A stretch of 30,988 nucleotides of DNA, from positions 1 to 30,988 of the forward strand of contig PIVW01000010.1 of assembly GCA_003353825.1 (NCBI GenBank), given 5' to 3'. The notes beneath the pieces were generated by a model. The model did no database searches. It was not told the origin of the DNA and worked only from the letters and a program-made list of their open reading frames with translations. This DNA comes from Chloroflexota bacterium (GTDB taxonomy: Bacteria; Chloroflexota; Anaerolineae; J102). This document shows, piece after piece, positions 7,849 through 16,251 of the stretch (within the stretch, counting starts at the first letter, position 1; each line of letters starts with the position of its first letter). Position numbers and translations under genes: made by a program.

Positions 7849-9366
7849 ATGACATCTCCCCAGTCCAAATCCGGCTCCAGTACACAGAACAGCAGTGCCG
7901 GTCCCATAGACCAACCTGGCGGCGGAAACGCACAGAACGGCAGCGAGCAGGCTGACCACCTCTACGCTGAGGGTATGGCCTATTACCAAAAACGCCAATG
8001 GCGACAGGCGCTGACAGCATTTACGCGTCTGCAAGAGACACAGCCGCAGCGGCAGGGCGTTGCCGCTCTTATTGACGAAATCAATTGGTTTATTCAATTA
8101 GAGGAGATGGCGCCGGAACGTAGTAGCGAGGTGGAGGATGGAGGCACAACCCCATCACGTCTACGGTGGCTTCCCTGGACAGTAAGCCTTCTGATTTTGA
8201 TCATTGCGGTAGTCATTATTTTTGTTTTCGCTGGAGATAGTCTTCTCTCCCTGCCGGTCCGCAACACAGATCCTAGCCTGGCGGAGTTGTACATCGAGGG
8301 ACAATCTCAGTTGGCTATTGGTAACTTCGATGGGGCTATCCAAGCTTTCGAGAGCATCCTCGATGTCGAGGCCAGCGATATTGGCGCCCAGGCATTGTTA
8401 AACCAGGCGCGATTATCTAGAGATCTATCACAACGTTATGATGCAGCTCAAGCTGCTATCGCCGACCAAGATTGGGGCGCCGCCCTGACTGAACTGGACG
8501 CGATCATCATACAGAATCCCAACTACAAGTACGAAGACTCAGATGTGTTGAGAGATTTTGTCATACGGCAACAGGAGCTAGAAGACCTCTTAGCTTCGGC
8601 GACTGCTGCCTATGATGCCAGCAACTGGGCAGAAGCGATCCGCCTGTTCGAAGCTATCCGAGAGCGAGATGATGCTTTTCGGATGGATGCCATACTGGAA
8701 TCGCTTTTTGTAAGCTATCTGGAACAAGGCGAATACTTTGTCGCCCATCAGGGTAGCGACTTAAACGCCGTTCGTCAGGCGATTGGTTACTTCAATGCCG
8801 CATTGACCATTCATCCCGAAAATCAGCGAGCGGCCACTGACAGACGCTTTGCCAGCCTGTATGAAAACGGTACGCGCGCTGCCGACAGAAGTGACTGGAC
8901 AGCGGTGGTTGCCGCACTGGTACAGATATATGATCAAGAACCTGAGTATGCGGGGGGGATGGTTGCCTGCTTACTTCACCGCGCCCATCTCGCCCAAGCA
9001 GAAAAGGAATCGAAAATAGGTAATTACTCTGTCGCACTCAAACATGTGCAGATGGCGTTGGCTGTCGACCCGCTTTGTGAGGATGGAGAAGCCGCGCGCA
9101 ACCTTGAACAAGCCATCCTGCTGGCGCTGGCAACGGCAACTCCCACCAGTACCGCCACAGCGACCGCCACGCCAACACCGCTGCCAACAGCGACTGCTAC
9201 CCCTACTGCCACCGTAACCCCTCGGCCACCAACGTTTACACCAACCTTCACACCTGCTCCTCCCACACCGACACCGCCCCCACCACCGCCGACCAAAACG
9301 CCGAAACCGCCACCGCCGCCGACCAAAACGCCGAAACCGCCTCCAACCTCCACCCCCTACCGCTAA
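7849..9366 (+). CDS. Membrane-anchored TPR protein with Pro/Thr-rich C-terminal tail
   Basis: The 505-residue protein has a Ser/Gly/Gln-rich N-terminus and a first TPR-like helix pair at about 35-88 (ADHLYAEGMAYYQKRQWRQA). One transmembrane helix follows at about 108-129. Several TPR-like repeats lie at about 143-428 (ELYIEGQSQLAIGNFDGAIQ, AAIADQDWGAALTELD, GNYSVALKHVQMALAVDP). A Thr-Ala-Pro then Pro-rich tail runs from about 429 to 505 and ends STPYR. The tail DNA contains a 30-nt tandem duplication (gaccaaaacgccgaaaccgcc at 9291 and 9321). The topology suggests one TPR pair inside the cell and the rest outside, acting as an assembly scaffold. The next gene starts 2 nt after its stop. The function is not recognised. 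Confidence 0.8.
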   Translation: MTSPQSKSGSSTQNSSAGPIDQPGGGNAQNGSEQADHLYAEGMAYYQKRQWRQALTAFTRLQETQPQRQGVAALIDEINWFIQLEEMAPERSSEVEDGGTTPSRLRWLPWTVSLLILIIAVVIIFVFAGDSLLSLPVRNTDPSLAELYIEGQSQLAIGNFDGAIQAFESILDVEASDIGAQALLNQARLSRDLSQRYDAAQAAIADQDWGAALTELDAIIIQNPNYKYEDSDVLRDFVIRQQELEDLLASATAAYDASNWAEAIRLFEAIRERDDAFRMDAILESLFVSYLEQGEYFVAHQGSDLNAVRQAIGYFNAALTIHPENQRAATDRRFASLYENGTRAADRSDWTAVVAALVQIYDQEPEYAGGMVACLLHRAHLAQAEKESKIGNYSVALKHVQMALAVDPLCEDGEAARNLEQAILLALATATPTSTATATATPTPLPTATATPTATVTPRPPTFTPTFTPAPPTPTPPPPPPTKTPKPPPPPTKTPKPPPTSTPYR

Positions 9367-9368
9367 TC

Positions 9369-10733
9369 ATGCCGGCAGACATGAAACAGACTGCGACTGC
9401 AACCGTTAAGCGACAGTGGTTGCCCTGGTTCACCGGCGTGGCCATTTTTTTATTGCCGCTGGTGTTGTGGCCTTATGCCCAAGCGGATGAATCATCCATC
9501 TGGCTGCCAACCAGTGGACAGGTAGGCTCGCTGGCAAACGTCGCTATCACCAGTGAGAAGGGGTTGACTATTCTGTACAAGTGGTCACCCTTAGCACTGA
9601 TGCGAAGTGTCGACGAAGGACGTACCTGGGCGAGCATTGGCCGGGGCTTGCCGCAGAATACAACCGGAGGTTTAACGCTCACCGAACTACATCCCGGAGC
9701 AGCACAGACGCTTTATGCTATCGCCGGTAGTGCAGATCGGCGCGGCCTTTATCGTTCTACCGACAGTGGCGAAACATTTGGCTTGTTGTATCAACCCCTT
9801 GACTTCAGCCCAGATAGATTGGCCATACATGCAGGCGATGATGCCGATATGATCGCTTTAGCCTCGGGAACTCACTTCACATTTAGCTTGGATGGCGGTG
9901 AAACATGGGAGGAAAAAGAGTTTGAGAAAGAGATCACGACGGTACTATTAGATTCCGATATGTGGGTTGGTGGGAACGGATTTGTGGCCCGTTCCCAAGA
10001 TGGCGGCAAGTCTTGGCAGGACACATCTCTTCCCGCAAACACGGTGCCGCGCCGCCTTCAACTCTCTGTCCATAGTGCAAATGAACTTTATGCACTTCAT
10101 GATGGAGGTCTTCTCTACAGTACTGATAGCGACAATTCATGGCGTAAAATCGATTCGCCAACACCCCGCACCATAACCGCCCTTGCTTTCGATCCCGTGG
10201 TCTGGCAAACACTATTTGTTGGAGACATCGCCGGGAACATATGGCATAGTGACGACAACGGCGCCAATTGGGCTCGACTCAAAGGGCCAACACTCGGCAG
10301 CGTTGAAGCGTTGTTTCTAGGACCGGTGAACCGCGACCGTCTGTACATTGTATCGGGTCGTGAATTATGGTGGACAGTGCATCATCCGCTTCAGCCGACT
10401 GCAACATATACACCCACCCCTAGTCCCACCCTTACTCGTACACCCACCCTCACTCGTACGCCGACCTCCTCTCCCACTACCACTCCCCTTCCCACCGATA
10501 CTCTAACACCCACACCCACCCACACACCAACTTACACAGTCACCCCAACGTCGACAGTCACGGCAGCACCCCGCAGGCTTAGACTTCCCAGTCATATAGC
10601 AACTTCCACTGCCACGCATACACCCACAGTGAGCGTCCTTCAACCGGCCACGCCTCAGCCACCACAAAAACCTCGCCCCCCCACAGATACCCCTCCTCCC
10701 ACCCCAATTCCAACGCCTACCAAGTACCGATAA
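9369..10733 (+). CDS. Secreted or anchored BNR-repeat beta-propeller with Pro/Thr tail
   Basis: A hydrophobic segment at 17-38 follows a short basic N-terminus and ends in an AQA-DE type cleavage region. Residues about 45-330 hold six Asp-box (BNR) motifs, S-x-D-x-G-x-(T/S)-(W/F), near positions 80, 130, 163, 199, 241 and 284. This is the sialidase/sortilin-like propeller pattern, with no sign of the arginine triad of a sialidase. Residues about 332-454 are Thr-Pro rich and end PTKYR, much like the tail of the preceding TPR protein. The gene is sandwiched between the TPR gene (2-nt gap) and the histidine kinase (6-nt gap), so it is probably co-transcribed with both. A ligand-binding surface role is inferred. 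Confidence 0.8.
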   Translation: MPADMKQTATATVKRQWLPWFTGVAIFLLPLVLWPYAQADESSIWLPTSGQVGSLANVAITSEKGLTILYKWSPLALMRSVDEGRTWASIGRGLPQNTTGGLTLTELHPGAAQTLYAIAGSADRRGLYRSTDSGETFGLLYQPLDFSPDRLAIHAGDDADMIALASGTHFTFSLDGGETWEEKEFEKEITTVLLDSDMWVGGNGFVARSQDGGKSWQDTSLPANTVPRRLQLSVHSANELYALHDGGLLYSTDSDNSWRKIDSPTPRTITALAFDPVVWQTLFVGDIAGNIWHSDDNGANWARLKGPTLGSVEALFLGPVNRDRLYIVSGRELWWTVHHPLQPTATYTPTPSPTLTRTPTLTRTPTSSPTTTPLPTDTLTPTPTHTPTYTVTPTSTVTAAPRRLRLPSHIATSTATHTPTVSVLQPATPQPPQKPRPPTDTPPPTPIPTPTKYR

Positions 10734-10739
10734 ATCACA

Positions 10740-12971
10740 GTGTCACACCGTAGTTCCTTTACACTTCACAGCCCTGGCGCACCCATTTTGATTGCCAACA
10801 AGGGTATTCTGTTACTCTTTGCTTTGCTGACTTTGTGGCTGACGGGTACGCGTTCCTGGGCTCAGCCGGCCTTTGTGCTTGGTGGTTACGTGTTGTGTAC
10901 GGCGCTCTACCTGGTACTACTGTCGAGGCTGCCACAGCGGTCGGCACTCGTCCACATGTTGGGTTATGGTTTAGATTTGGGATTAACGCTCTATCTTATC
11001 ATCGCCAGTGGAGGTTTGACATCACCCATTTGGCCGCTGCTGATTTTCGAAGTTCTATTACCTGCATTTTATTTGCCCTGGTCTTGGTTGACATGGGTAG
11101 GTGCTTTTGCCAGTGGACCACTTTATGTTTTGGCCCTCTGGATACAGAGCGGGTCTCTCGCTTTCTTGCCTAATCCCGCCTTCCTGATTCGGTACAGCTT
11201 GCTGTTCGTCGCAGCTATTGTCACCGCTTTTGCTGTCGAGTATTTGCAAGACCTGCGCCAGAGGCGGCAAGAATTGGAAGATGTGCTGGCGACCCGTGAA
11301 GCTGATCTGGAGACCCAGACTAAGCGACTGCAAGGTACTGCCGAGGATCTTGGGGATCGCGTGCTACAGCTTCGTTCGCTACAAGAAGTCTCGCGAGCGC
11401 TCGCCGCCACATTGGATCTCCCAGACACGTTACAAGTGCTGGTCGAAAGATTGGCCACGCTGACCAGTGCCTCTTATGCGTCGCTAGCGCTACTAGATCA
11501 GGACGGCTCTCGCTTGCAAGGTGTCTCCGCATCAGGGCCGGCTGCGGATAGCATTGACAGTTTTAGCCATCATCTAGACGCGCACGAGCATGACAGAGAG
11601 CTTCTGGCAGCCGGCAACATCGTCTCTAGTAATGACACAGATCGCTTAGGTTTTGAATATTTACGTAGGCTCTGGCAGGTCGATCAATTTCTGTGCCTGC
11701 CTCTGGTATTACGCGGCCTGCCGATGGGCGCCATTTATCTGGCCGACGATCGCCTCGATTTCGACACCGACCGCCAACGCCAATTGCTCGACTCCTTCTC
11801 ATACTTTGCGGCAGCCGCCATAGAGAATGCACAGCTTTACCAAACTGTAGCAGATAAGAATCGAGAGTTGGAGACGATTCTGGCTGGTATTGGCGATGGC
11901 GTGCTCGTAGTTGATGCTGACCTCAGACTTTTGTTGATGAACCCGATTGCTGTCGAGGCCTTTGCTTTAGAGGCAGCTCCTCCTGTGGGCTTGCCCGTCT
12001 ATATGATCCTCGATTACGAGCCAATCTTGCAGTTGCTGGATGAGATTAAACTAACGCCCGGAGACGCACAAATGCGCGAGATAGTTCTGACTCCGGGCGG
12101 TATGAACAAAGAACGAACGTACCAGGCGCTTGCTACACCACTTATGGTTGGGACCAATTTACAGGGCATTGCCACCGTTTTGCGTGATGTCACGGGACAA
12201 AAGGAATTGGAACGTATGAAATCCAATTTTCTCTCTGTCGTATCGCATGAACTGAAGACACCTTTACACTCGATCAAAGGGTTTGTCGATATCATTCTCA
12301 TGGACAAAACCGGTCCTGTCACCGAGATCCAGAGGGATTTTTTGGAGACGGTCAAACAACAGACAGATCATCTTCAACGCATGATTGATGATCTGTTGGA
12401 GTTTTCTCGTTTAGAATCAGGGCGTGTTACCTTGCGACTGCAACCGGCCGATATCCCTGTTGTCGCTGAAGCTGTGATCGACAAGCTTACCCCACTGGCC
12501 GATTCGGCTGAGGTCTCTTTGGTCAACCTGGTGCCCGAAGATCTGCCCACCTGCTCGGCAGATCCCTGGCGATTAGAGCAAGTTGTCACCAATCTTGTAG
12601 ATAACGCCATCAAATTTACCCCACCCCAAGGCTCTGTTACCATTGCTGCTGAGGAGTCGGCGGATTTTATTCAGATCGATGTTCACGACACAGGAATCGG
12701 TATTACAAATAATGAGCTTAATCGCATTTTTGATCGTTTTTACCAAGTCGATGGTGGTGCAAATCGTCTCTACAAAGGGGCCGGTCTGGGGTTGACCATT
12801 TGTCGCCATATCGTAGAACATCATGGCGGACATATCTGGGTAGAGAGTGTCCAACACGAGGGTGCGACCTTCAGTTTCACTATCTCCAAAAATTTGCAAT
12901 CTGCCGATGTCGGCACCCTAGATTTCACCACCCTGCCGCAAGAACAGAAAAGTGACGATATCATCATCTAG
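10740..12971 (+). CDS. Membrane sensor histidine kinase with GAF and PAS domains
   Basis: The 743-residue protein starts at a GTG, 6 nt after the preceding stop. Hydrophobic helices fill residues about 22-155 (roughly five or six segments), followed by a coiled coil at about 165-205. A GAF domain spans about 212-372 and a PAS domain about 372-490. HisKA lies at about 493-558 with phosphoacceptor H503 in SVVSHELKTPLHSIKGF. The HATPase domain spans about 603-715, with the N box VTNLVDNAIKFTPP and a G-rich GAGLGLTICRHIVEHHGG near 680. All catalytic motifs look intact. The membrane part has short loops, so the input may come from the membrane, from a partner protein or through GAF/PAS ligands. 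The likely partner regulator is at 2404. The propeller and TPR genes directly upstream are candidate sensory accessories. Confidence 0.93.
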   Translation: MSHRSSFTLHSPGAPILIANKGILLLFALLTLWLTGTRSWAQPAFVLGGYVLCTALYLVLLSRLPQRSALVHMLGYGLDLGLTLYLIIASGGLTSPIWPLLIFEVLLPAFYLPWSWLTWVGAFASGPLYVLALWIQSGSLAFLPNPAFLIRYSLLFVAAIVTAFAVEYLQDLRQRRQELEDVLATREADLETQTKRLQGTAEDLGDRVLQLRSLQEVSRALAATLDLPDTLQVLVERLATLTSASYASLALLDQDGSRLQGVSASGPAADSIDSFSHHLDAHEHDRELLAAGNIVSSNDTDRLGFEYLRRLWQVDQFLCLPLVLRGLPMGAIYLADDRLDFDTDRQRQLLDSFSYFAAAAIENAQLYQTVADKNRELETILAGIGDGVLVVDADLRLLLMNPIAVEAFALEAAPPVGLPVYMILDYEPILQLLDEIKLTPGDAQMREIVLTPGGMNKERTYQALATPLMVGTNLQGIATVLRDVTGQKELERMKSNFLSVVSHELKTPLHSIKGFVDIILMDKTGPVTEIQRDFLETVKQQTDHLQRMIDDLLEFSRLESGRVTLRLQPADIPVVAEAVIDKLTPLADSAEVSLVNLVPEDLPTCSADPWRLEQVVTNLVDNAIKFTPPQGSVTIAAEESADFIQIDVHDTGIGITNNELNRIFDRFYQVDGGANRLYKGAGLGLTICRHIVEHHGGHIWVESVQHEGATFSFTISKNLQSADVGTLDFTTLPQEQKSDDIII

Positions 12972-12979
12972 ACCGTTCG

Positions 12980-13026
12980 TAGTAAGCGCTTTAGCGCTGA
13001 AATGGACGACGCTAAAGCGCCTACTA
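12980..13026. repeat. Palindromic stem-loop element between kinase and glycosyltransferase genes
   Basis: The arms TAGTAAGCGCTTTAGCG (12980-12996) and its complement (13010-13026) match in 16 of 17 positions around a 13-nt loop. There is no T run afterwards, so it is not a clear terminator. It resembles a REP-type dispersed palindrome or an mRNA-processing structure. The right arm ends only 7 nt before the GT2 start codon and could sequester it. Confidence 0.7.
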
Positions 13027-13033
13027 TAAACGC

Positions 13034-13783
13034 ATGTCTTCCACGTTAATCATCATTCCTGCCTACAACGAATCTCAAAACCTGCCGCATGTGGTTCCGA
13101 TTTTGCAGCAAACGCTCCCTGACGCCGACATCTTGGTGGTGGATGATCATTCCAGTGATACCACGAACGCCATCGCCCGCCGGCTTGGTACACAGGTGGT
13201 GCGCTTGCCCAATAATCTTGGATATGGGGGTGCTGTGCAAACAGGTTTCCGCTATGGGGCCCAGCATCAATATGATGTTGGCATAATGATGGACGCCGAT
13301 GGTCAGCACGATCCTACTTGTGCCCCCTCTGTATTGGTCCCCGTTCAAGCCGGCCAATGTGATGTTGCCGTAGGGTCACGGTTCATGGGGGAAATGACCT
13401 ATCATGCCTCCTTTGTCCGCCGCTTGGGCATGCGCCTCTTTGCCAAAATTTCCAGTTGGCTGACAGGCAATACCGTCACCGATACCACATCCGGATTCCA
13501 GGCGATGACCGGTGAGGTGATGGCTTTCTTTGCCGAAGAAAACTATCCCAGCGATTATCCCGATGCCGATACACTGATCATGCTACATTATGCCGGATTC
13601 AGGGTGCAGGAAGTGCCTGTTACCATGCACGATCGACTTTCTGGCACGTCGATGCATGGCAGTTCCTTCAAAGCCATCTATTACATCGTAAAGATGTCCC
13701 TCTCAATCACCATAGTATTCTTTCGCCACTATACTCGCGCCGGTTCAGCCCGAGAGGATAATGAGACACCCCCCGCGATATGA
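13034..13783 (+). CDS. Family 2 glycosyltransferase (DPM1/DPG-synthase-like)
   Basis: The 249-residue protein has a GT-A fold N-terminus (LIIIPAYNES, 5-14), a nucleotide-binding pair DD at 37-38 and the metal site DADGQHDP at 87-94. The acceptor-side motif TTSGFQAM lies at 151-158. A hydrophobic helix at about 214-231 would tether it to the membrane. These features match polyprenyl-phosphate glycosyltransferases that move a sugar from a nucleotide donor to a lipid carrier. The exact sugar cannot be read from sequence. The deacetylase gene begins at the nucleotide after its stop codon, so the two are one unit that probably makes or modifies a surface polysaccharide. Confidence 0.9.
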   Translation: MSSTLIIIPAYNESQNLPHVVPILQQTLPDADILVVDDHSSDTTNAIARRLGTQVVRLPNNLGYGGAVQTGFRYGAQHQYDVGIMMDADGQHDPTCAPSVLVPVQAGQCDVAVGSRFMGEMTYHASFVRRLGMRLFAKISSWLTGNTVTDTTSGFQAMTGEVMAFFAEENYPSDYPDADTLIMLHYAGFRVQEVPVTMHDRLSGTSMHGSSFKAIYYIVKMSLSITIVFFRHYTRAGSAREDNETPPAI

Positions 13784-14644
13784 ATGTCTCGGTATTCTAT
13801 CATGAACGCAGCCTTGTCCATTGACCTCGAGTCTTACTGGCATGCCGAGTTGCTGAGGGCCCGTGTCGACCGCAGTTCTGCTGATGACCGCGTAATTGCA
13901 GCGACAGAACCACTGTTGGATTTGCTCTCGGCCAAGGGGCTGCGAGCGACCTTTTTCGTCGTCGGAGAGGTTCTTCACAGCTATCCGCAGTTGCTTAGGC
14001 GTATCGTCGATGAAGGGCATGAAATAGGATGCCACACTCATACGCATCGGCCATTGTGGGAATTGACAAAATCAGAATTTGAACAAGAGCTGATTCGATT
14101 CCAGGAAGAGGTAGAGAGACATCTTCCGGGGGTGACCCCGCGCGGTTTTCGGGCTCCCACCTTCAGTCTTTCAGCCGATACCTCTTGGGCGCTGGCAGCA
14201 CTTTCCAACCATGGCTACAGCTACGATAGCAGCGTTTTTCCCATGAAGACGCCCTTGTATGGTGTGCCCGGCTGCCCTGCCACCCCCTATCACCCCGCCC
14301 TCAATCTTGTCGAACAAGATCCGACAAATCCCATCTGTGAATGGCCATTGACAGCTTGGCGTGTTGGCCCCTTGACGATTCCCGTCTGTGGTGGTTTTTA
14401 TCTGCGTGTGTTACCTATGCCCCTCATTCTACAAGGGCTACGTGCTGCCAAGGCACAGGGGCCGATTGTTGTCTATCTTCACCCTTGGGAACTGGATGAG
14501 GGCACGCCCCGTCTTGCCCTTTCCCGGTCAGATCGATTTATTACTTATCATAACGTAGGCAAACCGATGCGCCGACGCCTGGAAACACTGTTGGATCAGT
14601 TCGAATTTAGCACGATGGCGGATGTACTGAAGTTGAGTCTATGA
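13784..14644 (+). CDS. Polysaccharide deacetylase (NodB family, XrtA-type DUF3473-like)
   Basis: The 286-residue protein has the NodB fold. D14 and E16 lie in the first motif (LSIDLESYWH). ATFFVVGEV is at 55-63. The metal histidines are in HEIGCHTHTHRPLW (H84, H88), followed by RGFRAPTFS near 138-146 and the closing YLHPWELD near 233. The D-L-E-S-Y-W-H opening and the long C-terminal part resemble deacetylases linked to exopolysaccharide and exosortase (XrtA) loci. It probably removes acetyl groups from an N-acetylated sugar polymer. It has no signal peptide, so it may act on lipid-linked precursors in the cytoplasm. The start at 13784 directly abuts the GT2 stop. An alternative start is M7. 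Confidence 0.9.
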   Translation: MSRYSIMNAALSIDLESYWHAELLRARVDRSSADDRVIAATEPLLDLLSAKGLRATFFVVGEVLHSYPQLLRRIVDEGHEIGCHTHTHRPLWELTKSEFEQELIRFQEEVERHLPGVTPRGFRAPTFSLSADTSWALAALSNHGYSYDSSVFPMKTPLYGVPGCPATPYHPALNLVEQDPTNPICEWPLTAWRVGPLTIPVCGGFYLRVLPMPLILQGLRAAKAQGPIVVYLHPWELDEGTPRLALSRSDRFITYHNVGKPMRRRLETLLDQFEFSTMADVLKLSL

Positions 14645-14677
14645 AGTTTGATATGCAGGAAGGCTTTACATGTACGT

Positions 14678-15163
14678 CTACCTTGTAATCTTTACGACGC
14701 TTGCCCCCGTAATCTTTACGAAATCAGCTGGTGCTAACACGACCTGTGTGCCCCGCTCGCCTGCGCTCACCGCGAATCTATCAAAATCATAGGCGCTGCA
14801 GTTTAGAAAAACCCTAAAACTCCTGTTTACCAGCGCCAAGGCGCTGATCCCCCCCTTTTTTAGTCCAGTCCAGCGTTCGGCATCCACTTTCAAGGCCATT
14901 TTTACTTTTTTGACACTGGCAGCTTTCGCCAGCACCTTCAGGTCGAGTTCAGCATCCGCCGGTAGGACCGCCAGAATCGGTTTCCCTGTGTCAGGGGCCG
15001 TAACCAATGTCTTGAACACCTGGGCAGCAGGCATACCAACGGCATCGGCCACTTCAGTTGCGCTGACAAATACACCAGGATCATAGCTATGAGTGGAGAA
15101 GGCGATTTTCTTACTCTCAAGCAAACGAATCGCTTGAGTTTTATCTTTGGATTTGCGAGCCAT
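14678..15163 (-). CDS. ybaK: YbaK-family aminoacyl-tRNA deacylase
   Basis: The 161-residue protein matches the YbaK/EbsC fold in length and motifs: the YDPGVFVSATEVADAVG region, the catalytic-lysine segment VFKTLV, LDLKVLAKA, GGISALA and SAGERGTQVVLAPADF. Family members hydrolyse Cys-tRNA(Pro) or related mischarged tRNAs. The frame is open to a TTG 11 codons upstream, but ATG 15163 gives the standard N-terminus. The last residues repeat VKIT (FVKITGASVVKIT) because of a 13-nt direct repeat, GTAATCTTTACGA at 14685 and 14709 (+ strand). The gene is convergent with the deacetylase gene, with a 33-nt gap. Confidence 0.9.
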   Translation of the reverse strand: MARKSKDKTQAIRLLESKKIAFSTHSYDPGVFVSATEVADAVGMPAAQVFKTLVTAPDTGKPILAVLPADAELDLKVLAKAASVKKVKMALKVDAERWTGLKKGGISALALVNRSFRVFLNCSAYDFDRFAVSAGERGTQVVLAPADFVKITGASVVKITR

Positions 15164-15208
15164 AAGTCGAGATAGAATGAAGGTGAGGGCTGGCAATCCT
15201 GTCTAGAT

Positions 15209-15297
15209 CCTGAGATGAAAGCTGAAGCGTGAGAGGACTGCCAGTCCAACATTGGCCCTGAGATGAAGGTTGTAAACGTGATGAGGACTGCCAGTCC
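15209..15297. repeat. Two imperfect 39-41-nt tandem repeats ending in a palindrome
   Basis: Copies at 15209-15247 and 15257-15297 share CCTGAGATGAA, a variable middle, CGTGA and the terminal GGACTGCCAGTCC. The last 13 nt are a palindrome (GGACTG/CAGTCC around one base). A degenerate third palindrome (CTGGCAATCCTG) lies at 15190. The array is between ybaK and the membrane-protein gene, both on the minus strand. It looks like a dispersed intergenic repeat. Confidence 0.75.
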
Positions 15298-15305
15298 TGC
15301 AAGCG

Positions 15306-16205
15306 CTATCTGTGCTCCACCGGATCCAGCATCGTAATGATGCCCAACAAGCCCACATTACAGAACAGTAAAGGAGCCAGGAAGGGAGCACCGCGAATAA
15401 ATCGTTCCATTACGACCGCGTTATCGGCGACCAGGTTAGTATCGGCGTGCAAAAAGAAACCAATTGCACCGACGAAGATCAGCAGAATCATGGCGACAAA
15501 AAAGGTCATGAGATCTGTAAAGGTGGGACGGCGAATGGCGCCCAAAGCGATACCACACACGGCAGCGAAGAGGCCAAGAATCGTGGGGATCCAAAGGTAG
15601 TGGTTTTCGAAGTCAGTGCGTGCGTGGTCATAAACGGCACTGAAGACAGTGGCTAATGATGCCAAGCCAACAACATAAAAGAACGCGCGCGTCTTGCTGT
15701 AGGGGAGGTTGAGACGCAGGCCACGGATAATCCGCAGTGAACCACTATCAGGTGGCAGTTCAAGCCAGGCGGCGCTGATACCAAAGATGCCGACGAAGAC
15801 AAACATCAGCGGGCCGACAATGGGAGGCGCCCAGATCATAAGTTGTACTGTCAGACGTTCACCCAATGGCGCCGCCAGCAACGCAGCGCGCACAATGTGG
15901 AAATACGCACCCAGGAAACCCACCAGGATACTCGCTATCAGGGTGAGTGTGGCGATGATAGAGGCGGTGTTGCGCCAGCGGGTGGCGATAATACCGGCAA
16001 ACACCAGCAGAACGAACGCCACCAAGCCGAAGACAATCGGAATCCATTCACGTGGCACAATCGTACCACTGATACTATGCGCCAGATAGATATCGAGGGC
16101 AAGAAAGAGTTCGTTGATGGCAACGATCAGCAGTATCAACTGATCGCGTGTTAGGGGAATGCGAAAACGGCGAATGCCAGGAAACAACGTTGCAAGATGA
16201 TACAT
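15306..16205 (-). CDS. Eight-helix membrane protein, internally duplicated, partner of the octaheme cytochrome
   Basis: The 299-residue protein has about eight transmembrane helices (near 22-44, 56-76, 81-103, 122-146, 174-192, 205-222, 231-253 and 271-292). The halves align by eye: WIPIVFGL with WIPTILGL, VGFLGAYFH with VGAIGFFLH, and APPIVGPLMFVFVGIFGI with APFLAPLLFCNVGLLGI. H103 and H253 fall at equivalent places, and H43 and H194 may do so too. The protein therefore looks like a fused 4+4 duplication with repeated histidines, which suggests b-heme or quinone-site ligands. It follows the multiheme cytochrome gene on the same strand with about 100 nt between. I do not recognise the family. 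A role as quinol-oxidising or electron-transfer anchor is inferred. Confidence 0.85.
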   Translation of the reverse strand: MYHLATLFPGIRRFRIPLTRDQLILLIVAINELFLALDIYLAHSISGTIVPREWIPIVFGLVAFVLLVFAGIIATRWRNTASIIATLTLIASILVGFLGAYFHIVRAALLAAPLGERLTVQLMIWAPPIVGPLMFVFVGIFGISAAWLELPPDSGSLRIIRGLRLNLPYSKTRAFFYVVGLASLATVFSAVYDHARTDFENHYLWIPTILGLFAAVCGIALGAIRRPTFTDLMTFFVAMILLIFVGAIGFFLHADTNLVADNAVVMERFIRGAPFLAPLLFCNVGLLGIITMLDPVEHR

Positions 16206-16251
16206 AAGTGATATCTACACCAGATCTGTTGCGAATCACGCAAATAAGGAG

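Noticed and set aside
9024..9353. Gly/Val-rich minus-strand open frame
   Set aside because: It is the antisense reading of the Pro/Thr-rich tail, which is automatically free of stops and looks like GVGV repeats. The same applies to 1590-1901.
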